Positions 34,922-44,514 of a DNA stretch of 64,000 bases are shown in pieces; the first letter of the stretch is position 1; each line of letters begins with the position of its first letter. The stretch comes from Pseudoprimorskyibacter insulae. GTDB lineage: Bacteria > Pseudomonadota > Alphaproteobacteria > Rhodobacterales > Rhodobacteraceae. Below the pieces are notes generated by a model that searched no databases, was not told the origin of the DNA, and saw nothing but the letters and a program-made list of their open reading frames with translations. Location: the NCBI RefSeq assembly GCF_900302505.1, contig NZ_OMOJ01000003.1:62001-126000 (forward strand), read 5' to 3'. Position numbers and translations under genes: made by a program.

Positions 34922-36079
34922 TTACAGCTCAATCACCTCGACGGAACTTCCCTTTGCGGCCAAGGCGATACGCCCGTCGCACAGGCGAAGCGCATCATCG
35001 CCAAAGACCTCAAGCCGCCAGCCGGTCAGCGCAGGCACATTGCGCAGACCTGCGGCAATGGCATCCAGATCGGCGGCGGGCGCGATCAGCTTGGAGGCCA
35101 CGCCCGAATGTTCGGTCTTGGCCTTCAGCAGCACGCGCAACAGATCGGCCAAAGCCGGGTTCACTTGCAACTTATCGCGCGAGGTGTCGGGCTCGGGAAG
35201 GTTTTCCTTGGGGCAGGCCAGACCATCGGCCACGGCCTTCAGAATACCATCGGCGATTTCGCCCTTGCGGGCTTCACGCAGCAACAGGCGCGACCGCCCC
35301 AGATCCTGCATATTCGCCGGTTTGGTCGAGGCCAGCTCAACCAGTGCATCGTCTTTGAACACCCGGTTGCGCGGGATGTTACGCGACTGCGCATAGGTTT
35401 CGCGGAAGGTCGCGAGTTCGCGCAGAATCGCCAGAAAGCGCGGCGAATTGGACCGGGTTTTGACCCGCTTCCACGCCTCTTCGGGGTGGGTGACATAGGT
35501 GTCGGGGCTGGTCAGAACGCCCAGTTCTTCCTGCACCCAATGGGCCCGGCCACTGTCTTTCAACTTTTTGGCAAGGAATTCGTAGATCTGGCGCAGATGG
35601 GTGACGTCGGCCAATGCGTATTTTTTCTGCGCATCGGTCAAGGGACGGCGCGACCAATCGGTGAAGCGTGCGTTCTTGTCCAGCGATTGCTTGGCGATCT
35701 TGCGAACAAGGGTTTCATAACCCACCTGTTCGCCAAAGCCGCAGACCATCGCCGCGACCTGCGTGTCGAACAGCGGTGACGGGATAACCTTTTCGTCGAT
35801 GAAGAAGATCTCAAGATCCTGCCGCGCGGCATGGAACACTTTGACCACGGATTCGTTGCGGAACAAATCGACCAAGGGCGCCAGCGACAGACCATCGACC
35901 AGCGGATCGACCAGAACCGCGTCGGTATCATCCTTGCCCGGCAGCGCCAGCTGGATCAGGCAGAGTTTCGAATAATAGGTCCGTTCGCGAAGAAATTCGG
36001 TGTCGACGGTCACATAGGGCTGATCCTTGGCCTGATCGCAGAAAGCCGCCAGCTCTTCGGTCGTCGTAATCGTTCTCAT
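34922..36079 (-). CDS. rnd: Ribonuclease D
   Basis: RNase D trims 3' ends of tRNA precursors. The 385-aa protein has the DEDDy exonuclease motifs: Asp26 and Glu28 in VTVDTEFLRERTYY, the VFHAARQDLEIFF motif, and YALADVTHLRQIYEFL containing the Tyr and Asp. One or two HRDC helical domains follow (about 210-375). The length fits the family. It lies downstream of purN and has a 68-nt gap for a promoter. Confidence 0.96.
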   Translation of the reverse strand: MRTITTTEELAAFCDQAKDQPYVTVDTEFLRERTYYSKLCLIQLALPGKDDTDAVLVDPLVDGLSLAPLVDLFRNESVVKVFHAARQDLEIFFIDEKVIPSPLFDTQVAAMVCGFGEQVGYETLVRKIAKQSLDKNARFTDWSRRPLTDAQKKYALADVTHLRQIYEFLAKKLKDSGRAHWVQEELGVLTSPDTYVTHPEEAWKRVKTRSNSPRFLAILRELATFRETYAQSRNIPRNRVFKDDALVELASTKPANMQDLGRSRLLLREARKGEIADGILKAVADGLACPKENLPEPDTSRDKLQVNPALADLLRVLLKAKTEHSGVASKLIAPAADLDAIAAGLRNVPALTGWRLEVFGDDALRLCDGRIALAAKGSSVEVIEL

Positions 36080-36147
36080 CGGGATCCGTTCTTTTTCTTG
36101 TCGCGCCCTTTCCTATTTCAGCCGAGCGCGAAGGGAAAGGCAACCAG

Positions 36148-36744
36148 CTAGTCGTTCAGGCCCAGAAATCCGCGGTCGCCTGTCGCAAAGCGCCGCAGCA
36201 CAGCGGGGTAAAGGCGGTGTTCTTGCGTCAGCACGCGGGCCGCCAGCGTGTCCGCGGTATCGCCCGGTTCAACCGGGACGCGGGCTTGGCCAAGAATTGG
36301 ACCATCATCCAGCACCGGAGTAACTTCGTGCACCGTGCAGCCCGCCTCATCATCGCCGGCATCCAAGGCCCGCTGATGGGTGTGCAGGCCTTTGTATTTG
36401 GGCAAAAGCGACGGATGAATGTTCAGCATCCGGCCCTGATACGCCGCAATGAACGAGGGCGTCAGAATGCGCATGAAGCCCGCCAGACACAGGATATCGG
36501 GCTGCGCCGCGTCAATCAGCTTGCGCAACTCGGCCTCGAACGCCGCGCGGTCGCCTTTGAACGGGCGGTGATCAACTGCGCCGGTATCGATGCCCATGGC
36601 GGCGGCTTTCTTCAGGCCGCCCGCCTCGGGGTCGTTTGAGGCAACCAGAACGGCGCGGGCGGGGTGATCGCCGGTCATGCTTTCGACCAGCTTGATCATA
36701 TTGGACCCGCCCCCCGAAATCAGGATGGCAACGCGTTTCGTCAA
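36148..36744 (-). CDS. purN: Phosphoribosylglycinamide formyltransferase PurN
   Basis: PurN transfers a formyl group from 10-formyl-THF to GAR in purine synthesis. The 198-aa protein starts [20 protein letters not shown] and has the active-site segments [34 protein letters not shown] and [20 protein letters not shown], with the Asn-His-Asp triad. The start is TTG at 36744. No later Met keeps the KRVAILISG strand, so TTG is required. It overlaps the purM stop by 4 nt, indicating translational coupling. Confidence 0.95.
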   Translation of the reverse strand: MTKRVAILISGGGSNMIKLVESMTGDHPARAVLVASNDPEAGGLKKAAAMGIDTGAVDHRPFKGDRAAFEAELRKLIDAAQPDILCLAGFMRILTPSFIAAYQGRMLNIHPSLLPKYKGLHTHQRALDAGDDEAGCTVHEVTPVLDDGPILGQARVPVEPGDTADTLAARVLTQEHRLYPAVLRRFATGDRGFLGLND

Positions 36745-37787
36745 AGCAGCGACCCGCTGTAGCGGATGCCTGCGCCCTTGGTCACGGTGCCAAGGCGATA
36801 GACGGTTTCACCTTCCTCTGCCAGCAGCGCAGCCAGTGCGTCCGCTTGATCGGCAGAAACCGACAGGATCATCCCAACGCCGCAGTTGAAGGTTTTTAGC
36901 ATCTCTTTTTCGGCCATGCCGCCGGTTGCTGCCATCCACTTGAAGACACCCGGCAGATCCCAGCTATCAAGGTTGATGTCTGCGCCCAGATCTTCGGGCA
37001 ATACGCGCGGCAGATTTTCGGTCAGGCCGCCGCCGGTGATATGGGCCAGCGCGTGTACGCCCCCTGCCCGCACGGCCGCCAGCGCTTGGCGCACGTAAAG
37101 GCGCGTTGGGGTCAGAAGCACCTCACCCAGCGTGCCATCGGCCCAGGGGCAGTCTGCCTCCCAGCCAAGACCCGACACCTCAACCAGCTTGCGCACAAGG
37201 CTATAGCCGTTCGAATGCACACCGTCCGAGGCAAGGCCCAGCAACACGTCGCCTTCGACCACACCTGCAGGCAATTCGGTGCCGCGTTCCATCGCGCCAA
37301 CGGCAAAGCCTGCAAGGTCAAAGTCGCCCGCCGGATACATGCCCGGCATTTCCGCCGTCTCACCGCCGATCAGCGCACAGCCAGACCGCACGCAGCCTTC
37401 CGCGATGCCTTCGATCACGCGCGCGGCGCTATCGGTGTCCAGTTTGCCGGTGGCAAAATAGTCAAGGAAGAACAGCGGCTCGGCGCCTTGGCAAACCAGA
37501 TCGTTGACGCACATAGCGACAAGGTCGATGCCCACACCGTCAACGTAGCCAGTATCAATCGCGATGCGCAGCTTGGTGCCAACGCCATCTGTCGCGGCGA
37601 CCAGAACCGGATCAGTATAGCCTGCGTCCTTGAGGTCAAACAAAGCGCCGAAGCCGCCCAGACCGGACATCACGCCCGATCGGTTTGTCCGCTTTGCCGC
37701 CGGTTTGATCCGATCCACCAGCGCGTTGCCCGCATCAATATCCACGCCTGCATCTGCGTAGGTGATTCCGTTCTTACCATCGCTCAT
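36741..37787 (-). CDS. purM: Phosphoribosylformylglycinamidine cyclo-ligase PurM
   Basis: PurM closes the imidazole ring to form AIR. The 348-aa protein shows [20 protein letters not shown], the nucleotide-binding [48 protein letters not shown], and the C-terminal [23 protein letters not shown] 37787 fits the family N-terminus; an open frame to 37844 is possible but unlikely. purM-purN form one operon with overlapping ends. Confidence 0.97.
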   Translation of the reverse strand: MSDGKNGITYADAGVDIDAGNALVDRIKPAAKRTNRSGVMSGLGGFGALFDLKDAGYTDPVLVAATDGVGTKLRIAIDTGYVDGVGIDLVAMCVNDLVCQGAEPLFFLDYFATGKLDTDSAARVIEGIAEGCVRSGCALIGGETAEMPGMYPAGDFDLAGFAVGAMERGTELPAGVVEGDVLLGLASDGVHSNGYSLVRKLVEVSGLGWEADCPWADGTLGEVLLTPTRLYVRQALAAVRAGGVHALAHITGGGLTENLPRVLPEDLGADINLDSWDLPGVFKWMAATGGMAEKEMLKTFNCGVGMILSVSADQADALAALLAEEGETVYRLGTVTKGAGIRYSGSLL

Positions 37788-37892
37788 GTCGCCGCCTTTC
37801 ATCGCTGTTGGCGCGGCAGTAGCCCAAGCAGGCCACAACTTCAATCACAATGCTTGACGCTGCCCGCTTGTCTGGTACTCAAGAGGTAAGGC

Positions 37893-37968
37893 GGGCCTGT
37901 AGCTCAACGGTTAGAGCAGAGCGCTCATAACGCTTTGGTTGCAGGTTCGAATCCTGCCGGGCCTACCA
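37893..37968 (+). tRNA. tRNA with CAU anticodon, probably tRNA-Ile2
   Basis: The 76-nt cloverleaf has acceptor GGGCCUG/CGGGCCU, D stem GCUC/GAGC, anticodon stem GAGCG/CGCUU and loop CUCAUAA (anticodon CAU). The T arm is GCAGG-UUCGAAU-CCUGC and ACCA is encoded. The short D loop (AACGGUUA) and overall shape resemble tRNA-Ile2, in which C34 is modified to lysidine to read AUA. Elongator tRNA-Met has the same anticodon and cannot be excluded. It is not initiator tRNA, since the acceptor starts with a G-U pair and there is no G-rich anticodon stem. Confidence 0.93.
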
Positions 37969-38046
37969 TCGCCTTTCAGACATTCCTGACTTGCGGCTCT
38001 GGGCCAAATGGTCATCTTGGTCAGCAATTGATCCTGATTTGACCTG

Positions 38047-38751
38047 ATGCTCGAAATTCTTTCCATCCATATGATCTTTGACCTATTGGCCGCTGCGTCG
38101 TCGCTTGGCGTTACGGCTTTGGTTCTGTTCTGGGGCCTGCGCAAACCGGGGCTTGGCGCGTTGGAGCGGGCGGGCGCAGGCTATCCGCTGGCGCTGATCG
38201 GCGGCGCGGTGGTCGGGGCCTACGCGATGGGGTCGATCAACCTGTGGCTGATGGGTGAACCCGCACTTGGCCGGTCGATTTTGGGCGCGGTAATTGGCGC
38301 GATATCGGCGGTTGAGATCTATAAGCTGCGCGCCGGGCTGCGCGGATCCACCGGCGCGCCTTTGGCCGCAGGCTTTGCCGCCTCGGTGATGGTAGGGCGT
38401 TGGGGGTGCTTTCTGACCGGCCTTCCCGATCAGACCTTCGGCATTGCCACCACCCTGCCTTGGGCCGTGGATTTCGGCGATGGCATCCCGCGCCACCCGG
38501 TTCAGATTTACGAAAGCGCGGCGATGGGGCTTTGCCTGATCCTTGCGCTGCTGATGCTGTGGCGCAGGCCGGATGCCTTTTCGCGCTATGGGTTCTACGG
38601 CATTATCGGCATTTATGGCGCTCAGCGCTTTGTCTGGGAATTCCTGAAGCCCTACCCGCCCGTTCTTGGCCCGTTCAACCTCTTTCACATCGGCTGCGCC
38701 GCTTTGGTGCTTTATGCCGTCAGCATGAGCAAATGGTATGTCCGACCGTAA
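38047..38751 (+). CDS. Lgt-fold membrane protein (divergent prolipoprotein diacylglyceryl transferase family)
   Basis: This is a 234-aa polytopic membrane protein with about six helices. GRWGCF (117-122) and PRHPVQIYE (148-156) match the Lgt patterns GRxGNF and PRHPxQLYE, so the fold is that of the phosphatidylglycerol-using Lgt. The usual HGG motif before it is replaced by ILGAVIG, GRxGN has Cys in place of Asn, and the acidic residue of the Lgt NGE segment is Leu. It is also shorter than Lgt (about 280-290). It is therefore probably not the housekeeping Lgt. Its last codons overlap the radical SAM gene by 14 nt, which points to a joint function in membrane lipid chemistry (inference). The SD is weak. 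Confidence 0.8.
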   Translation: MLEILSIHMIFDLLAAASSLGVTALVLFWGLRKPGLGALERAGAGYPLALIGGAVVGAYAMGSINLWLMGEPALGRSILGAVIGAISAVEIYKLRAGLRGSTGAPLAAGFAASVMVGRWGCFLTGLPDQTFGIATTLPWAVDFGDGIPRHPVQIYESAAMGLCLILALLMLWRRPDAFSRYGFYGIIGIYGAQRFVWEFLKPYPPVLGPFNLFHIGCAALVLYAVSMSKWYVRP

Positions 38752-40168
38752 AGCCGCCCCCTATATCTTCCATTCGCAAGTCACCTCGCTTTGCGCCGAC
38801 TGTTTGGCCCCGGTTCCGACCAAGGTGATCTTTGAAGGCGATTGCGTCTACTACCTCAAACGGTGCCGAACCCATGGGGTGCAGAAGGTGCTGGTGTCGA
38901 CCGATATCGCCTATTTCAAGGCCTGCGCCGATTGGTTGAAGCCCGGAGACCGGCCCCAGCGGTTTGACACGCGGATCGACATGGGCTGCCCCTATGATTG
39001 CGGGCTGTGCCCAGATCACGAGCAGCACAGCTGCCTTGCCCTGATCGAGGTGAACGAGCATTGCAACCTGACCTGCCCGATGTGCTTTGCCGGATCCTCG
39101 CCCGAAAAAACCGGCACAAGGTCGCTAGAGGAGATCGGCGCGATGATGGATGCGCTGGTTGCCGCTGAGGGCGAACCGGACCTGCTGCAAATCTCGGGCG
39201 GAGAGCCGACGCTGCATCCGCAGATCCTTGAGATATTGGCCATGGCCAAGGCCAGACCCATCCGCCATTTGATGATCAATACCAACGGCTTGCGCATCGC
39301 ACGTGATCCAGCGTTTGTGGCGGAACTGGCCAAGTTAAAACCGGGGTTTGAGGTCTATCTGCAATTCGACAGCCTGCGCCCCGACGTGCTGAAAGCCCTG
39401 CGGGGGGCCGATCTGACACGCATTCGCCAGCAAGCCTTGGAAAACCTTGAGGCGGCGGGAATTTCAACCACGCTGGTGGCCGTCATTCGCAAGGGGCTGA
39501 ACGATGATGAGGTTGGCGCGATCATTGACCACGCGCTGAACTGGTCCTGCGTGCGCGGCGTGACCTTCCAACCGGTGCAGGACGCGGGCCGCAACATCGG
39601 CTTTGACCCGGCCAAGGACCGCACGGTCCTGTCCGACATTCGCCGCGCGGTGATCGAGGCAGACAACCCTTTTGGCGCAAATGACATGATACCGCTGCCC
39701 TGCAACCCTGAAAGCATCTGTGTGGGCTATGGCCTTCGCAAAGGGCGCAACGTGGCACCGATCACCGGGATGCTGCCGCGTGAGGTGCTTCTGTCGGAGC
39801 TACCAAACTCGGTCACCTTCGAAAAATACCCCGCCCTGCGCGACCGGATGTTCGAGTTCTTCTCGTTCTCATCGACCCCGGCGAACACGACCGAACGGCT
39901 TGAGGCACTGTTTTGCTGCCTGCCCGAGATGCCGACAACCGAAAACATCGGATATGACGATCTGTTCCGCATCGCCATTTCTGAATTCCTAGACCCGCAT
40001 AATTTTGACCTTGGCCGCGTGAAACGGTCCTGCGTGCATTTCGTCACGCCCGATCAGGGGATCATCCCCTTTGACACCTACAATCTGTTCTACCGGGATG
40101 AGGCCGCGCGCGCCCGAAAAGCAGGTTCAATCAAGGCGCGCTTGACCAATATGGGCGCGCACGAATGA
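38738..40168 (+). CDS. Radical SAM protein, MJ0619/Tes (tetraether synthase)-like
   Basis: This 476-aa protein has several metal-binding sets. An N-terminal C19-x2-C22 ... C43-x2-H46 site sits in SLCADCLAPVP and RCRTHG. A second set, C84-x3-C88-x2-C91, lies in MGCPYDCGLCPDHE. The radical SAM cluster is C109-x3-C113-x2-C116 in CNLTCPMCFAGS, followed by ISGGEPTLHP. This order (zinc/rubredoxin-like start, GCPxDCGLCP, then CNLxCPxCF) is that of the archaeal MJ0619/Tes family, which joins lipid tails by carbon-carbon bonds. Bacterial relatives are linked to membrane-spanning lipids. The overlapping Lgt-fold gene supports a lipid substrate; the actual reaction is unknown. Confidence 0.82.
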   Translation: MSDRKAAPYIFHSQVTSLCADCLAPVPTKVIFEGDCVYYLKRCRTHGVQKVLVSTDIAYFKACADWLKPGDRPQRFDTRIDMGCPYDCGLCPDHEQHSCLALIEVNEHCNLTCPMCFAGSSPEKTGTRSLEEIGAMMDALVAAEGEPDLLQISGGEPTLHPQILEILAMAKARPIRHLMINTNGLRIARDPAFVAELAKLKPGFEVYLQFDSLRPDVLKALRGADLTRIRQQALENLEAAGISTTLVAVIRKGLNDDEVGAIIDHALNWSCVRGVTFQPVQDAGRNIGFDPAKDRTVLSDIRRAVIEADNPFGANDMIPLPCNPESICVGYGLRKGRNVAPITGMLPREVLLSELPNSVTFEKYPALRDRMFEFFSFSSTPANTTERLEALFCCLPEMPTTENIGYDDLFRIAISEFLDPHNFDLGRVKRSCVHFVTPDQGIIPFDTYNLFYRDEAARARKAGSIKARLTNMGAHE

Positions 40169-40362
40169 ATATTTACCTACGCATTTTCCTGTACATCGTT
40201 CTGACCGTCTTGGCCCTGGTCGGGCTATTTGCGGGCGGTTGCGCGTTGCTTTTTATGACAGACGGTTACTTCTACGGCAACGGCGTCCTGGCAATCTTCT
40301 TCATCGGCTTTGGCGTGCTGGCCTTCGCCATTTGGGGCTTTGTCTGGGTGAGATGCAGATAA
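40165..40362 (+). CDS. Small two-helix membrane protein (paralogue 1)
   Basis: The 65-aa product consists of two hydrophobic helices (about 5-30 and 38-62) with a very short loop (TDGYFYGNG). The first helix contains VLALVGLFAGGCALLF. It starts at the ATGA shared with the radical SAM stop, so it is translationally coupled to that gene. It is related to the product of the next gene. No function is known to me; a membrane accessory to the upstream enzymes is a guess. Confidence 0.7.
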   Translation: MNIYLRIFLYIVLTVLALVGLFAGGCALLFMTDGYFYGNGVLAIFFIGFGVLAFAIWGFVWVRCR

Positions 40363-40400
40363 CGCGCCTGTGCTAAACTGACTGACGAAAGGACCAATCC

Positions 40401-40637
40401 ATGTCCCCAGAGGTACGCGTCATTGTTGTTATATTTCTGACACTTGTCGCCCTTATCGGGCTTCTGGCGGGGGGTTGTTCGATTCTGTTCACGCCTGCCC
40501 TGTTCCAAGATCCCAGCATTTTCGTGATCTGGGTTATCGGCATGATCTTTGGCGCGATCGGTGTCAGCGCCATTTTCGGCATTCGTAAAATCCTGCGTAG
40601 ATCGGCGGCGCAGACACCGCCGCCGCCGACAGAATAG
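40401..40637 (+). CDS. Small two-helix membrane protein (paralogue 2)
   Basis: The 78-aa product has the same layout as its upstream neighbour. Helix 1 contains LVALIGLLAGGCSILF, helix 2 contains FVIWVIGMIFGAIGV, and a short basic tail ends PPPPTE. The shared T(V/L)xALxGLxAGGCxxLF segment shows that the two arose by duplication. It has its own SD (AAAGGA) 38 nt after the first copy. The function is unknown. Confidence 0.68.
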   Translation: MSPEVRVIVVIFLTLVALIGLLAGGCSILFTPALFQDPSIFVIWVIGMIFGAIGVSAIFGIRKILRRSAAQTPPPPTE

Positions 40638-40643
40638 GCCAGC

Positions 40644-40979
40644 TTAATCGCTGACCTTTTTCACGAATTCCGATTTCAGCCCCATCGGCCCAATTCCGGG
40701 GATCTTGCAATCAATGTCGTGATCGCCCGCAACAAGGCGGATGCCGCGCACTTTGGTGCCGACCTTGACCACCAAGGAAGACCCTTTGACCTTCAGATCC
40801 TTGATCACGGTCACCGTATCGCCATCGGCCAGCGGATTGCCAACGCTGTCGCGGATCACATTTTCGGCCTCACCCCAGACCGACCATTCATGGCCGCATT
40901 CAGGGCAAACCAACAAAGCGTCCATTTCATAGGTGAAGGACGAGGCGCAATCGGGGCATGGGGGCAATGTATCTGACAT
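40644..40979 (-). CDS. yjdM: Zinc-ribbon protein YjdM (PhnA family)
   Basis: The 111-aa protein has an N-terminal zinc ribbon (CPDC ... CPECGHEW, residues about 8-31). A PhnA C-terminal SH3-like domain follows, with [26 protein letters not shown]. The family name PhnA is historical; it is not phosphonoacetate hydrolase and its role is not firmly known. Its stop is 6 nt from the convergent membrane peptide gene. Confidence 0.92.
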   Translation of the reverse strand: MSDTLPPCPDCASSFTYEMDALLVCPECGHEWSVWGEAENVIRDSVGNPLADGDTVTVIKDLKVKGSSLVVKVGTKVRGIRLVAGDHDIDCKIPGIGPMGLKSEFVKKVSD

Positions 40980-41121
40980 GTGTTCGCCTTAGATCTTGCC
41001 CCGCGCCATGGCCAGTGAAGAATTTGTCACAGCCGATCAAACGCCAAATGGCCCGGCAAGGGACCGGGCCAATGGTGGGGCACTGCGGCGGGAGGGTTCC
41101 GCGGCCCCGATGTCGCGCGCG

Positions 41122-41388
41122 TTACGCCTCGTCTGGGTTTTCGACCATCCGGCGGACCCAGCGGGCGGTAAACCACGCCCCGATCAGGCTAACCGGGAAG
41201 ATCCAGGTGAGAACCACAAACAATGGAAAATTGCTAAATCCGTACATCTTGGCCGCCCCGGCGATCAGGAAGACGTTCAGCAAAAGAGCCGAGGTGATGA
41301 CTAGGAACAAAACGCCGATCAACTTGCCGTAGGACCAGCTGGCCGGGCCGGTCAGTTCATCGGGATCAATCTCATATTGGACACTCAT
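41122..41388 (-). CDS. Small two-helix membrane protein, unknown
   Basis: The 88-aa product has a polar start (MSVQYEIDPDELTGPASWSY), two membrane helices (about 22-46 and 54-74) and an RWVRRMVENPDEA tail. I do not recognise the family. It stands alone between yjdM and ssrA, with about 140 bp on the yjdM side that contain no gene. Confidence 0.6.
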   Translation of the reverse strand: MSVQYEIDPDELTGPASWSYGKLIGVLFLVITSALLLNVFLIAGAAKMYGFSNFPLFVVLTWIFPVSLIGAWFTARWVRRMVENPDEA

Positions 41389-41737
41389 AATAAATCCTGC
41401 TCTGCCTTGGCCGCGGTTTTCCGCGATCCGTTATCGATGGATCCAAGCTAGCATGGTCTGTGCGAATTGTCATCGCTCCGTAAAAAACGGCTAAGATTTA
41501 AACGCGATCTGCCGTTTTAAGTGCGTTTGTCGCTGCCCCGGCACAATCGCGCAACTTTAGATGGAATTTGCGAAACTATTGAAACAATCCAAGCCGAACA
41601 ATGGGTTTTGTTTCATTTTTCGAACATTGCCGCCCCGATAGCGCGTCAAAACAGGGCCGTTTCGGCCCCGGTTTCCCATTTCGATACCTGTTGCAGCACA
41701 ACAACAGTGTGCTGCCTCAAGCTGACTTGTAAAGCGG
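41389..41737. other. Gap upstream of ssrA
   Basis: About 350 bp without a credible gene. It contains an interrupted hairpin (AAAACGGC-TA-AGAT ... ATCT-GCCGTTTT, 41484-41518) between the divergent membrane gene and ssrA. Its role, whether terminator-like or operator, is unclear. The ssrA promoter should lie in the last 60 bp. Confidence 0.4.
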
Positions 41738-42080
41738 AACAACGGCTTCTATATATCGGGTGTTCCCTCGGGAACTATGGGCATAAACGCGCGTAGAATA
41801 AGCGGATCGGACCCGGGGGCGGTACCCGGCGGCTCCACCAAACATCCTTCGTTTGAGGATCATGGGGCCGAAATAGGATCGACGAACGTGTAAAAACGTA
41901 GCTTTGCTTCGGTGAGATACCACCGTTATCGGTTCAAAAAGTACAATTGCAAACGACAATCGTGCTCCGGTTGCTCTGGCTGCGTAAGCAGTTCGAGGAA
42001 TCGAAATCTAAGTCCTTGCGCTTAGCAGCGTAAGGCGGGGTTCGCAGGTACCTGGCAACAGAAACCTGCACTTTCCCACA
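41738..42080 (+). ncRNA. ssrA: Two-piece (permuted) tmRNA, ssrA
   Basis: tmRNA rescues stalled ribosomes and adds a degradation tag. The gene is circularly permuted, as in alphaproteobacteria. The acceptor piece comes first and ends CGGCTCCACCA at 41840. A 23-nt spacer (41841-41863) follows, and the coding piece starts GGGGCCG at 41864. The acceptor stem GGGGCCG/CGGCTCC contains the alanine-identity G3-U70 pair. The T-arm region is the alpha-type GGGGGCGGTACCCGG. The tag frame at 41949-41987 encodes ANDNRAPVALAA and stops with TAA. The outer ends are estimated. Confidence 0.95.
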
Positions 42081-42209
42081 TCGCCAGCATAGGTTGCACA
42101 GCCGGACAAATCCTGTCTGTTTCGCCCATTCATTGATTTTTCACTGGTATCCTCTTTTGTTTCCGAGAATATGGAATATGCTCAGGCCATTGGCAGAGGA
42201 AGAACTGGC

Positions 42210-42707
42210 ATGTCTCGCAGTATCGACTATGGGAACCTGATGCATCGTGCGATGCGCAGCTTGATCCATGATGTTTTGACCGGCGTCCAAGAAGACGGGC
42301 TGCCCGGCCAGCATCATTTTTTCATCACCTTCGATACTGGCCATCCCGATGTGATGATCGCGGACTGGCTGTCTGATCGCTATCCCGGCGATATGACCGT
42401 GGTCATGCAAAACTGGTTCGACGATCTGAAAGTGGATGATGACGGGTTCGCGGTGACGCTGAACTTTGGCGATGCGCCGGAACGTCTGTATATCCCGTTC
42501 GACTCGATCAAGACCTTTGTCGACCCGTCTGTCGAATTCGGCCTGCGTTTTGAAAACAGCGAATCCGAAAGCCCGACACCGATTCCCCTGTCGCGCGATA
42601 CGGCCCCCTCTTCGGTGGCCGATCAGGACGATGATGGCGACGATCTGCCCCCGCATAAGGATGCAGATGTGGTCAGCCTCGACAGTTTCCGCAAACATCC
42701 CAACTGA
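42210..42707 (+). CDS. sspB: ClpXP adaptor SspB (alpha type)
   Basis: SspB binds ssrA-tagged proteins and hands them to ClpXP. The 165-aa product has the SspB-alpha start (SIDYGNLMHRAMRSLIHDVL), a GQHHFFITFDTGHPDV pattern and PGDMTVVMQNWFDDL in the tag-binding domain (1-110). An acidic linker follows, then a C-terminal ClpX-binding tail with VVSLDSFRKHP. ATG 42210 has an AGAGGAA SD; the frame open upstream lacks family sequence. It lies 130 nt downstream of ssrA, which makes the tag that it recognises. Confidence 0.93.
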   Translation: MSRSIDYGNLMHRAMRSLIHDVLTGVQEDGLPGQHHFFITFDTGHPDVMIADWLSDRYPGDMTVVMQNWFDDLKVDDDGFAVTLNFGDAPERLYIPFDSIKTFVDPSVEFGLRFENSESESPTPIPLSRDTAPSSVADQDDDGDDLPPHKDADVVSLDSFRKHPN

Positions 42708-42867
42708 TTGCTGCCAAAACACTGGGCGTTAGCGCTTAGGGCGCCGGCAATGGTTGCGCGTCGCGTCGGTTTTACTAAACAGATACGGACTGCGCCCTTC
42801 TGGACAATTGCGCAATCGCGCTTCAGGCGCTAATCGGCATACAACCGCATACATCGAGGAGCGAGAG

Positions 42868-44262
<1,395 letters not shown>

Positions 44263-44290
44263 TCTCTGCCTCCGCTTTGACTGACCTCGC

Positions 44291-44315
44291 AGGCACCCTT
44301 CGGGGTGCCTGTTTT
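44291..44315 (+). terminator. Terminator of fumC
   Basis: AGGCACCC-TTCG-GGGTGCCT is a perfect 8-bp stem with a stable UUCG loop, followed by GTTTT. It lies 28 nt after the fumC stop. Confidence 0.9.
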
Positions 44316-44352
44316 CGTTCTGCGGATGCAGGTGCAAGCGGCCAGCGTCGCG

Positions 44353-44440
44353 TTTGCGTATTTATTCAAGAGAAGAAGCAGGCAGGACGATGCCCCTATC
44401 AGAACTGGTCCTGTCATTCTTCTCTTTCCAAATACGCAAA
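44353..44440. repeat. Inverted pair of the TTCTTCTCTTT-AAATAC motif
   Basis: The left arm (44353-44388) and right arm (44408-44440) are imperfect inverted copies. Both carry TTTGCGTATTT, AAGAGAAGAA and CAGGAC when read in the same direction. Reversed, the left arm reads CCTGCTTCTTCTCTTG-AATAAATAC, which is the leading motif of the composite repeats at 33742 and 57100. It sits between fumC and the DUF4169 gene. Confidence 0.7.
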
Positions 44441-44514
44441 AAATAGTGACGCCAATGGCAATGACCACGCTCGCCCCCTCTGGACGGGCGCGATGCATTT
44501 GCTAGCATGGGACC

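Noticed and set aside
40165-40637. Lipobox (AGGC) in the two small membrane peptides
   Set aside because: No Leu at -3, and the hydrophobic helix continues past the Cys, so it is not a signal peptide end.
41484-41518. Interrupted hairpin as a terminator
   Set aside because: It lies upstream of both divergent genes, so no transcript is known to end there.
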